This document shows, piece by piece, positions 1 to 6,671 of a stretch of 8,704 bases of DNA (positions are counted from its first letter, which is position 1; each line of letters begins with the position of its first letter). The position numbers were made by a program, and so were the translations under genes. The notes beneath the pieces are model-generated. The model was not told where the DNA came from. It saw nothing but the letters and a program-made list of their open reading frames with translations, and searched no databases. This DNA is from Parachlamydiaceae bacterium (lineage in GTDB: Bacteria; Chlamydiota; Chlamydiia; Chlamydiales; Parachlamydiaceae): positions 1-8,704 of the forward strand of contig JAUXSJ010000199.1 of assembly GCA_030679615.1 (NCBI GenBank), in the 5' to 3' direction.

Positions 1-29
1 CAGATTTTGATAAAATGACGACTCTCTCA

Positions 30-361
30 AAATTTGTAGCCTAGACTTTAGTCTGGGCTCGTTTTTGCAGGCTTTAGCCTGCAAGTCCAGTAAAGAATTA
101 TCTTAGAATTTTTTATAAGGATAATAGACCTCTTTCGAAACTCGCTTTGCTTGAAAAAATCGATCGATTTAATGTGGTTTTTTTGATTAATTTTGAGGTC
201 ATATTTGTAAATATGGCCAAAAAATTAATCAAAAAGACACCAAAATCGGCAATTTTAGCGAGCAAAGCGAGTTTCGAAAGAGGTCTATTATAAAAGTAGC
301 GGGACTTGCAGGCTAAAGCCTGCAAAAACGAGCCCAGACTAAAAGTCTAGGCTACAAATTT
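30..361. repeat. Large nested palindromic element, outer inverted repeat
   Basis: Positions 30-88 and 302-361 are inverted copies of each other, identical except for one extra T in the right arm. Each arm contains two small dyads of its own: a TAGACTTTAGTCT-like dyad and GCAGGCTTTAGCCTGC. Such short GC-rich dyads arranged in opposed pairs resemble REP/BIME-type elements, which in other bacteria are mobilised by IS200-like RAYT transposases. No such transposase gene is in the window, so that link is inference. A second inverted repeat (121-291) lies inside. The whole block could fold into one long hairpin or cruciform. A 70-residue reading frame on the - strand here is a by-product of the palindrome and is not called as a gene. 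Confidence 0.85.
121..291. repeat. Inner MITE-like inverted repeat nested in the outer palindrome
   Basis: Positions 121-151 and 261-291 are exact 31-nt inverted copies, beginning ATAATAGACCTCTTTCGAAA. Further inside, TTTTTGATTAATTTT (about 180-194) pairs with its complement at about 220-234, and the centre near 207 is itself dyad-like (ATATTTGTAAATAT). At 171 bp with terminal inverted repeats and no coding capacity, it fits a MITE or the remains of an insertion sequence inserted into the outer repeat. No clear target-site duplication could be assigned. The family is not identified. Confidence 0.75.
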
Positions 362-388
362 GAGGTGCGCTTCGACTCATCGCACCTC
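362..388. repeat. Short GC-rich hairpin beside the palindrome
   Basis: GAGGTGCG (362-369) pairs perfectly with CGCACCTC (381-388) around an 11-nt loop, directly after the right end of the large palindrome. There is no T-run on either side, so it does not qualify as an intrinsic terminator. It may be another REP-like dyad. The rest of the stretch up to the F-box gene (389-588) is AT-rich and shows only a possible promoter. Confidence 0.6.
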
Positions 389-518
389 TGAGCTATAGTT
401 AAAATTCACTTATACGAGGCAGCGTTTTAAGAGATCAACTCATGTTATTTCATTGATAATATCTAATTTTAATTATTACCATTTTTTACTATTTTTTTTA
501 TTGTTAAACCCAATTTAA

Positions 519-547
519 TTGCAATCAATACTAATAATTTACATAAT
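519..547 (+). promoter_or_regulatory. Putative sigma-70-type promoter of the F-box gene
   Basis: TTGCAA (519-524) and CATAAT (542-547) are separated by 17 nt, matching 4/6 and 5/6 of the housekeeping consensus. They lie about 40 nt before the ATG at 589. The surroundings are extremely AT-rich, so chance matches are common and this is only a plausible candidate. Confidence 0.35.
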
Positions 548-588
548 ATTTTATTAATAATATCAATTATTTAATATAAAGAGTTTTT

Positions 589-1755
589 ATGAGTGAACCA
601 ATATCAGAAATAAATAAATATTTTCCAGCTGAACAATTACCGTTAATAAATTTCACTTCTATAGATAATCTTCCTGATGAAGTCATGTTACTGATTTTTT
701 CCTCTCTTCAACGGACAGACATGCCAGATTTTCTGAATTGTTCCCTGGTTTGCAAAAAATGGAAGAACTTAGCTGAAGACAATCAACTTTGGAGAGAGTT
801 AGCTATTCGTTTAAGAATCGAAAGAAACCATGATGATCCTATCAATTATAAAAATTCAATTATCAAACTAAGCGAATTAGCAACTCCTCTTTTTCTAAAC
901 GCTAAGTCGATTATGGATGCAGATGTTTTAACTTCAAACGAAATTAATTCTAATCATTTAAATATATTAATAAGCAACTTGTCCGAAGAAGTTAAGCAAG
1001 AACAATCATCTGAACTTTGGGGTAAAATAAATGATAAATTTGAAAAAGCAGAAATTTTTAAAAAAGGGATGAATGCAGGTATTTGCATTTATAAATTAAA
1101 ACCTTCCTTCGAAAAATCTCTATATAAGATGGCTGAAATCTTAGAAAAAAAATATGGGAACGCAAATGGCTGGTTAGAGCTTGCTCAAGAGAAATGTAAC
1201 GATGATTCAGAAGGAGCTCTTAACATTTTTAAGAAACATTTGATACAGAACACTATGTTGAAAAGTTGTTTTTACCTCTGTTATATTTCTATAATGAGTA
1301 AGAAAAATATTGAAAAGACTTTTCAATTTCTAAAAGATTATCCCCTCCTTCAGAAAGAAGATTCATATGAACGAAGAGCAAGTTCTGCAATTGTTTTAAA
1401 TAGGCTTTTAGATGAAAAACGATATGATCTTATTGAACTTGGCATGGATGAAAAACTTTGGGCAGAACCGATGAATGCTCTAACGAGTCTTTTGAAATAT
1501 ACTAAAAATGAAGTGGATCAGGGAAGAATAGTTAAGAAGTATATTAATGATATAGAAAATTCAGAAAAGCACTATTTACACATTTTCCTTCCCTACCTTT
1601 TGAAAGAGTATTCCTCTTCATATTGTCTAAGCCTATTTGAAAAACACAACATGAGCAAAATCGATTATTGGAGAATTCAAGAAAATTTCAAAGATATTAA
1701 TGGTGATATTGAATATAACAAAATTCAAACCATTATTGATTCTATGAAAAAATAG
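589..1755 (+). CDS. F-box domain protein, candidate host-directed effector
   Basis: The 388-residue product has a recognisable F-box at about residues 26-68: the L28-P29 start, I36-F37, L40, then L53-V54-C55-K56-K57-W58, L61 and L67-W68. In eukaryotes this motif binds Skp1 and brings substrates to SCF ubiquitin ligases. Bacteria lack that machinery, so bacterial F-box proteins are generally secreted effectors acting in a host cell. The remainder (about 90-388) is predicted all-helical, possibly a TPR- or HEAT-like solenoid that might bind a substrate; no leucine-rich or ankyrin repeats are visible. There is no Sec signal peptide or membrane segment, compatible with type III secretion, which is inferred. 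The start is the first ATG, with a weak AAAGAG about 5 nt upstream. The gene stands alone, with inverted-repeat DNA on both sides. The F-box call is strong; the role is inference. Confidence 0.85.
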   Translation: MSEPISEINKYFPAEQLPLINFTSIDNLPDEVMLLIFSSLQRTDMPDFLNCSLVCKKWKNLAEDNQLWRELAIRLRIERNHDDPINYKNSIIKLSELATPLFLNAKSIMDADVLTSNEINSNHLNILISNLSEEVKQEQSSELWGKINDKFEKAEIFKKGMNAGICIYKLKPSFEKSLYKMAEILEKKYGNANGWLELAQEKCNDDSEGALNIFKKHLIQNTMLKSCFYLCYISIMSKKNIEKTFQFLKDYPLLQKEDSYERRASSAIVLNRLLDEKRYDLIELGMDEKLWAEPMNALTSLLKYTKNEVDQGRIVKKYINDIENSEKHYLHIFLPYLLKEYSSSYCLSLFEKHNMSKIDYWRIQENFKDINGDIEYNKIQTIIDSMKK

Positions 1756-1947
1756 GGCCTCAGGGGCATTAGGACAACAGAGATACAATATGTTACTTGG
1801 CAAAAATTTATTGTTCTAAATAGCCTAAAAGGCTTAAATTTCTACAGCCCAGGGATTTGAGCTATTTCTCGTTGAAAAATAGGATCATTCGCCTTTGTGA
1901 GTGATTCTGTCGCAGTTTCACTGCTCAATTGCGTCTGATCATTTTAA

Positions 1948-2193
1948 CCTCAAGCTGCATTCAAGTCTATCGACTCTTCATTTGCATGAGGCTAAATGCT
2001 TCCATCGCTTTCGCGATTTATATCGCTAAGCATAAATGGATTATAACAATCCGTTTATTTCAAAAACGCGTTATTTATTCCAAGCATCAAATCACTTTTA
2101 ATTCATTTATGTTTAGTAAAAGAATCGTGATAACGATGAAAACGTGTAGCCCCATGCAAATGAAGAGTCGTTAGACTCGAATGCAGCTTGAGG
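1948..2193. repeat. Degenerate long palindrome, MITE-like
   Basis: Positions 1948-1993 and 2148-2193 form 46-nt inverted arms with three mismatches, starting CCTCAAGCTGCATTC. The similarity continues inward with more differences: ATCGCTTTCGCGATT around 2002 matches the complement of the region near 2125-2140, and GCATAAATGGATT near 2030 matches the complement of sequence near 2098-2112. The element therefore looks like one full-length palindrome whose centre has decayed, while the ends are better preserved. No target-site duplication is evident and no transposase is encoded. Confidence 0.75.
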
Positions 2194-2213
2194 TGGGGAT
2201 AATAAATTTAATA

Positions 2214-2394
2214 GACTGCTTTCAAAACTTAAGAATTAAAATTAAACACAAAGACACGAAGACTCTAAGGCACGAAGAAGATTTACAAGATGGCGTTTCA
2301 CCACGAATGATAAATAGCATCTGTAGACTTCTTCGTGCCTTAGAGTCTTCGTGTCTTTGTGTTTAATTTTAATTCTTAAGTTTTGAAAGAAGTC
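2214..2394. repeat. Near-perfect inverted repeat built from an 8-nt motif
   Basis: Positions 2219-2280 and 2328-2389 are exact 62-nt inverted copies; they extend to 2214 and 2394 with one mismatch (2218/2390). The loop is 47 nt and its ends remain partly complementary. The inner part of each arm is an imperfect tandem of 8-nt units: ACACAAAG, ACACGAAG, ACTCTAAG, GCACGAAG (2246-2277). The outer part is AT-rich (TTAAGAATTAAAATTAAA). The arms match so well that the copy is either young or kept uniform by gene conversion. A sequence with the same period and a similar AT-rich lead-in lies at 8684-8704. Confidence 0.85.
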
Positions 2395-2603
2395 CAATAG
2401 AGTAGCGATAACTACGACAGAATTACTCACGTTTAGACCCCTCAAAATACCAAGCGCATATAAGTGTAATAGCCAATATTTTTTTTCACGCATTTTTCTT
2501 TCAGTTTAATAAATTGTTCATTTGCTTTGTCATTTTAGATCAGATAATTAACTCTATTAGAAGGTTTTTTTTCTTGTATTTTAAAAAATTTGGTTCAAAT
2601 TGG

Positions 2604-2642
2604 TACCAAAAATAACCAAAACCTGGTATTTTTAGGTAGGAG
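2604..2642 (+). promoter_or_regulatory. Imperfect dyad and ribosome binding site before the ATPase gene
   Basis: TACCAAAAATAACC (2604-2617) and GGTATTTTTAGGTA (2625-2638) are inverted repeats matching at 11 of 14 positions around a 7-nt spacer. A perfect TTGGTACCAA dyad overlaps the left arm (2600-2609). The right arm runs directly into AGGAG (2638-2642), a good Shine-Dalgarno sequence 8 nt before the ATG at 2651. The dyad could be a repressor operator or an RNA hairpin limiting access to the ribosome binding site. Its function is inference; the Shine-Dalgarno call is firm and supports the chosen start. Confidence 0.45.
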
Positions 2643-2650
2643 TAATAACC

Positions 2651-3970
2651 ATGAAAAGACATCTCGAAAAAGAATTAATAAAATGGAAAGATAAGAAGGA
2701 ACATCTTCCTATCCTTCTAAGAGGCGCACGTCAAGTCGGAAAAAGCCATCTAGTTGAACAGTTCGGCAGAGCACAGTTTGAAGATATTGCCGTTATCGAT
2801 TTCGAAAGCCGACCGGAATTCAAAAATGCTTTTTCTTCGCGTGAACCTAAGGAAATTTTAACTCGTCTCGAATTTGCTCTTCGTAAACCAATTAAAGCTG
2901 GGCATTCGCTACTATTTTTGGATGAAATTCAAGAATGCAAAGAAGCACTATCTTCTCTCAGATACTTCAAAGAAAAAATGCCTGAGCTTCATGTTATTGC
3001 AGCAGGATCATTACTAGAGTTTTTGCTTAGGGAAGAAGATTTTAGCTTTCCAGTAGGTCGAGTGGAATTCCTTTACTTAAAACCACTTTCCTTTATTGAA
3101 TACTTGGAGGCCGCCTGTCCATTTGTCGCTGAGAGGTTGTCACTATTTAATTTACAAAACCCTCCAAGCCAGTTAGAACACCAAGAACTTTTGAAGTGGG
3201 TAAGCCGATATTTATTTATTGGAGGCATGCCTGCAGCTGTAAAAGAAAGCCTTAAAGAAGAGTCCCTTCTCGAAACTCAACGCGTTCATCACCGCATCTT
3301 ACAGGCTTATGAAAGCGATTTTGGAAAATATGCTAAACACGCTCAACACAAATACTTACGTATCATTTTTCAAAAAGCTCCGATTCTTGTTTCACAGGTG
3401 TTAAAATTTAAGAGAATTGACGAGGAAATAAGAGCTCGTGAATTAAAACCAGGGCTTGAACTGTTATGTCACGCAGGACTACTTCAACGTATTTTTGCCA
3501 CGTCAGCTGCGGGTCTTCCTCTTCATGCGCATATGAAAGAGGACCGTTATAAACTCCTTTATCTTGATGTTGGGCTACTTCAAACAGCAACTAAAGTGGA
3601 TGCTACCCATTTCTTTGATACCAATATTTTGCAAATTAATGCGGGAATGATCGCTGAGCAGTTTGTAGGACAGGAGCTTCTTGCATATGAGGTTCCTTAT
3701 CAAAACTCTCCTTTACTTTTCTGGGAAAGAACTGATGGTGGACAGGCAGAGGTCGACTATGTCATTTCAGTAGGATCCGATATTATTCCAGTGGAGGTCA
3801 AGGCAGGAGCAACTGGTTCCCTTCGTTCAATGCAAGAGTTTCTAAAGGAAAAAAAAGGCCGATTAGGAATTCGTATTTCAGAACATCCTCTCTCGCTGCA
3901 TAAGCAAGTTCTTTCGATTCCCTTTTACATGATGGATTCTCTTAAACGTTTTGTACGCGACATCGAATAA
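2651..3970 (+). CDS. AAA+ ATPase with DUF4143 / PD-(D/E)XK-like C-terminus (COG1373 type)
   Basis: The 439-residue product has a Walker A motif GARQVGKS (residues 25-32), a Walker B motif LLFLDE (87-92) and a sensor-like AAGS (117-120), the order seen in AAA_14 ATPases. The C-terminal part carries E359, then EVDYV with D369, and PVEVKAG with E382 and K384, which fits the catalytic pattern of PD-(D/E)XK nuclease folds found in DUF4143 proteins. Length is normal for the family. The cellular role of these widespread ATPases is not established. They are often patchily distributed, and this gene is clearly richer in GC (about 42% in a sampled line) than the orphan gene at 4436-6508 (about 22% in a sampled line), so recent acquisition is plausible. 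It stands alone and converges with the next gene. AGGAG lies 8 nt before the start. Confidence 0.9.
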   Translation: MKRHLEKELIKWKDKKEHLPILLRGARQVGKSHLVEQFGRAQFEDIAVIDFESRPEFKNAFSSREPKEILTRLEFALRKPIKAGHSLLFLDEIQECKEALSSLRYFKEKMPELHVIAAGSLLEFLLREEDFSFPVGRVEFLYLKPLSFIEYLEAACPFVAERLSLFNLQNPPSQLEHQELLKWVSRYLFIGGMPAAVKESLKEESLLETQRVHHRILQAYESDFGKYAKHAQHKYLRIIFQKAPILVSQVLKFKRIDEEIRARELKPGLELLCHAGLLQRIFATSAAGLPLHAHMKEDRYKLLYLDVGLLQTATKVDATHFFDTNILQINAGMIAEQFVGQELLAYEVPYQNSPLLFWERTDGGQAEVDYVISVGSDIIPVEVKAGATGSLRSMQEFLKEKKGRLGIRISEHPLSLHKQVLSIPFYMMDSLKRFVRDIE

Positions 3971-3983
3971 AAACACACGGGTA

Positions 3984-4006
3984 TTAACATGCGAACCGCA
4001 TCATTC
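3984..4006. repeat. Exact 23-nt copy of an internal dus segment
   Basis: This stretch is identical, in the same orientation, to 7001-7023 within the dus gene, where it encodes N209 to the start of K216. Here it overlaps the stop codon of the small membrane-protein gene (TGA, complement of 4001-4003) and extends beyond it. It includes a small dyad, ATGCG-AAC-CGCAT. Identity stops sharply on both sides. A 23-nt match by chance in a window this size is very unlikely. Confidence 0.8.
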
Positions 4007-4342
4007 ATCTTTCATATGAAACTTATGCAAATAATGATGAACGACAGGTGCGAAAATCACAGCAATCATTATTAAAAAAACAATACCACTAAACAATGCA
4101 TAGGTACCAGCAAATAACTTTCCAGCTTCTGTATGTAATTCTGAAACTGGTCCCATTCCAGATAAAATCATTGCAGCATTCACATAAGCATCCGTCCATG
4201 ACATTTTTTCAAAAATATGATATCCAATCATCCCAAAACTCAATGCAAAAAAAATGATGAGCAATCCAATAAATAAATTTCTCGTCATCTTTTTTACAAA
4301 AACCCAAAACGGTAGTGGTTTGGATAATGAATTTTTAGGCAT
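4001..4342 (-). CDS. Small two-helix membrane protein, potassium-channel-pore-like
   Basis: The 113-residue product has a basic N-terminus, a first hydrophobic helix at about residues 23-44, a re-entrant-like segment at 49-66, and a second helix at 76-98, ending in a His-rich tail (VVHHYLHKFH). The order helix, pore loop, AGKLF, helix resembles the ion-channel-2 pore module of K+ channels, where the loop carries TVGYGD. Here the corresponding segment reads ILSGMGPVSE (59-68), so the canonical filter is missing and K+ selectivity cannot be assumed. It may be a relative with another conductance or no channel function. The start is supported by AAGGA (4350-4354) 7 nt upstream. It is separated by about 90 nt from the orphan gene upstream on the same strand. 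The stop codon lies inside a 23-nt copy of dus sequence, so the original C-terminus may have been changed. Confidence 0.75.
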   Translation of the reverse strand: MPKNSLSKPLPFWVFVKKMTRNLFIGLLIIFFALSFGMIGYHIFEKMSWTDAYVNAAMILSGMGPVSELHTEAGKLFAGTYALFSGIVFLIMIAVIFAPVVHHYLHKFHMKDE

Positions 4343-4435
4343 TCTTGTTTCCTTAATTTTGAAAATAGCTTCTATTATTTAATATAAATATATTAAAATT
4401 GTTGTCTTTTAGAATCGGCTAAAACCTAAAAATTG

Positions 4436-6508
4436 CTAAATCTCATTGGAAAATTTAATTTGATCAAGTTCATTGAGGAAATTTATAAAATCCTTATTCT
4501 CTTGATAAGAAATCTTAAGCTGAGAGATGAATGCATTCTCATTATTCATGAAATTAGTCATTTGTTCAAAAGATAAATCATTTTCTTTAGTTGATGAATC
4601 AGTCTTAGCAACAATAACATTTTTATCATTCATTAATAAATTTATTGCAGCTAATCCAATTGCTTCTCTAATTAAATTTAGAGGGGCTTCTATTTCCTTA
4701 GAAATAAGGTTCAGAATTTTATTTTTTTCATTTATCTTTTCTTCTATTTCAATACCATGTTCATTTACTTTGTTTTTCAGTTCATTTTTTAACTCTAAAT
4801 TATCCGTATAAATCATATATATATCATTTATATTATTAAAACTCGGTTGTTTTTGCGCATACTTTAATTCATTTAATTCATCCCAAACAATATTATTTTT
4901 TTCATTAATGTTATTAATTTCTTTTTTGTAGTTGATAACTTTTAAAAAGCATTTACCTGCTTCGAGGAATTCCTTTTGATCACTCCACATTCTTCCTAAA
5001 AGCATCTGAACTTGACAATAAGAGGGTGAATTTTCACCTATTGAAGATAAATAGAAAAAAGCCTCTTTAATGTTTTTATTTTTTTCATTCGTTTTTATAG
5101 CCATAATCTTTTCATAAATTTCATCTTCTTCGAAAACAAAATGTTCAATTTCAAAAACATTTATCATAGATTGATCAATGGATTCTGAAATGGAAATTTC
5201 TTCTCCATACACGCCTGGCAACGACAGTCTTCCAATGACCGATTGGATCATTCTAATCTGATTTTTATTTTTATTTGGCAGCTGTTGGAGGATATTTGAA
5301 AGATTAATCACTTTTTCTAAATCTGAGGACCTAATAGATAAACGATTTTGGATGGGCAGATTTAGTAAGTATTTTATTAAAAAGGCAAATTCAATTTTTG
5401 AAGATACTATTGATGAAATATTTTCTTTGAGAAAAGGATAAGCATAATTGAATAAATCAAAACTTAGATTAGAATTATCGTTTTCAAAACTATTTCCACA
5501 TTCCGATAAAATAATTTTTAATGCCAATTCAGGATACTTATCGACGATGTCTAATATATATTCACGATCGCATTTAAAATTTTCCCAAAAAAATTGATTC
5601 TCTAAAATTATTTTTGCCACGTTAAAATATTGATATGCGCAATCACGAAGAAATTTATTAGTTATTTCATTAACGAAATCTTTTTTAGATTTTACTGAAT
5701 CTAAAACTGCACAAATTAGTTTTTCTGGGGGAAGTAACTCCATACTTTCAACACCAAGAATATCGCATTCCATATTTTTAATAAGATTTCTTTTCAAATT
5801 TTCTTGGTTGATGATTAAAGAGTTTTTTACCTCTTCATTTCCTACATTTGTTTCCATAGAAATAAAATCAACACATAAACTAATTTGATCACTAAAATAT
5901 TGAATTTTTTTTAATTTCTCACGATATTCTTCATATTGAACGAGTCGGTCTATATTAATCCTATCATCATAAATTAAATCATGCATAAGCATATAAACAT
6001 TCCATTCTTCGTTGATATCAATAAGATTAAGTTCATCCTCTGTAAATCTTTCATCATTATTGGATACACCATAAAGATTCAAAACGTTAATAAAATTTTC
6101 ATTTTGATTTAAGTTTGAAAATTGTTTTTTATCGAATTGTTCATCATTTTTTGGTACCTTCCATAAGTTAGGAAAAATCTCTTGTCGTTCTTGAATAATT
6201 TCTTTGAGCAATTGTTTAGGTGGACTGATTTTAAGCGTATTATTTTTTTTAGATATTAAAGAATAACAACGTAACACTAAACGACACGCAGAAAATGTGA
6301 AAATAGATAAACAAATTCCTGTTCCAATTGCTCCTAAACATAAAATTGTTATATTGATGGAAATATTAAGAATTGGCTTATCTTTGAATGGAACTTTATC
6401 TAAATAAATTACTGCTCGATCAACTCCATTACAAATCCAATTTGAATTTAATTGATTAATGACCATTTTATAACAATCATTTGATCTTAAAATATTATTT
6501 AATCTCAT
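4436..6508 (-). CDS. AT-rich orphan protein with an N-terminal hydrophobic segment, 690 aa
   Basis: No family is recognised. The first 45 residues are polar. A hydrophobic stretch at about 46-75, containing LGAIGTG, could be one membrane helix or a tight hairpin, and basic residues follow (R76, R80, K87, K88). Chlamydial inclusion-membrane (Inc) proteins carry a two-lobed hydrophobic domain, but this one is shorter than usual, so Inc status is only a possibility. The remaining 600 residues are highly charged and Asn/Glu/Lys-rich, probably helical. A TPR-like stretch occurs near 480-530 (QMLLGRMWSDQKEFLEAGKCF) and a probable coiled coil near 570-610. The start is supported by AAGG (6517-6520), 8 nt upstream. 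GC content is very low, below that of the neighbouring genes, which suggests fast evolution or weak constraint. It lies downstream of dus but after a 163-nt gap and is probably transcribed on its own. Confidence 0.8.
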   Translation of the reverse strand: MRLNNILRSNDCYKMVINQLNSNWICNGVDRAVIYLDKVPFKDKPILNISINITILCLGAIGTGICLSIFTFSACRLVLRCYSLISKKNNTLKISPPKQLLKEIIQERQEIFPNLWKVPKNDEQFDKKQFSNLNQNENFINVLNLYGVSNNDERFTEDELNLIDINEEWNVYMLMHDLIYDDRINIDRLVQYEEYREKLKKIQYFSDQISLCVDFISMETNVGNEEVKNSLIINQENLKRNLIKNMECDILGVESMELLPPEKLICAVLDSVKSKKDFVNEITNKFLRDCAYQYFNVAKIILENQFFWENFKCDREYILDIVDKYPELALKIILSECGNSFENDNSNLSFDLFNYAYPFLKENISSIVSSKIEFAFLIKYLLNLPIQNRLSIRSSDLEKVINLSNILQQLPNKNKNQIRMIQSVIGRLSLPGVYGEEISISESIDQSMINVFEIEHFVFEEDEIYEKIMAIKTNEKNKNIKEAFFYLSSIGENSPSYCQVQMLLGRMWSDQKEFLEAGKCFLKVINYKKEINNINEKNNIVWDELNELKYAQKQPSFNNINDIYMIYTDNLELKNELKNKVNEHGIEIEEKINEKNKILNLISKEIEAPLNLIREAIGLAAINLLMNDKNVIVAKTDSSTKENDLSFEQMTNFMNNENAFISQLKISYQENKDFINFLNELDQIKFSNEI

Positions 6509-6540
6509 CTAATAAACCTTATATATTAATAATAAGATAA

Positions 6541-6570
6541 ATAATAACTAAAACATGTTTTTATTTACAA
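6541..6570 (-). promoter_or_regulatory. Putative promoter of the 690-aa orphan gene
   Basis: On the - strand TTGTAA (6565-6570) and TATTAT (6541-6546) are 18 nt apart and about 32 nt before the start codon. The whole gap between dus and this gene (6509-6671) is AT-rich, with no hairpin-plus-T-run terminator for dus, so chance resemblance is a real risk. Confidence 0.3.
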
Positions 6571-6671
6571 TAAAATAAACTTATTCACTGTTAAATTGAT
6601 TATAAATATTGATTTTATATTTGTTAATTCAAGGGATTTAATTTGAAATTTTAATTTTTAAAAATTTATTG

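Larger units (their letters stand above)
1756..2650. other. Gene-free repeat-rich intergenic region
   Basis: These 895 bases between the F-box gene and the ATPase gene hold no credible gene. Short open frames at 1929-2174, 2181-2366 and 2242-2493 coincide with palindromes, and their peptides resemble nothing known. Two inverted-repeat elements occupy 1948-2193 and 2214-2394, and a dyad precedes the ATPase start. In the remaining parts (1756-1947 and 2395-2603) nothing beyond a weak 5-bp hairpin at 1822-1834 was seen. They may be decayed mobile or coding DNA, but no frame could be reconstructed. Confidence 0.6.

Noticed and set aside
113..325. 70-residue open frame on the - strand
   Set aside because: It lies wholly within the nested palindrome; the peptide resembles nothing known and the sequence is explained by the inverted repeats.
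1822..1834. Possible terminator after the F-box gene (AGCCT-AAA-AGGCT)
   Set aside because: The stem is only 5 bp, lies 67 nt after the stop codon and is followed by TAAATTT rather than a T-run.
1929..2174. 81-residue open frame on the + strand
   Set aside because: It follows the degenerate palindrome, has no ribosome binding site, and its Ile/Arg-rich composition is not protein-like.
2181..2493. Open frames on both strands (2181-2366 + and 2242-2493 -)
   Set aside because: Both end in the same peptide because they read the two arms of one hairpin; a by-product of the repeat.
4378..4397. Perfect 9-bp A/T-only hairpin between the orphan and the small membrane gene
   Set aside because: Composed only of A and T in very AT-rich DNA, so weak and likely by chance; it may equally be part of a promoter.
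4527..4811. 94-residue + strand frame opposite the orphan gene
   Set aside because: Antisense shadow of the long - strand gene, with no ribosome binding site or recognisable product.
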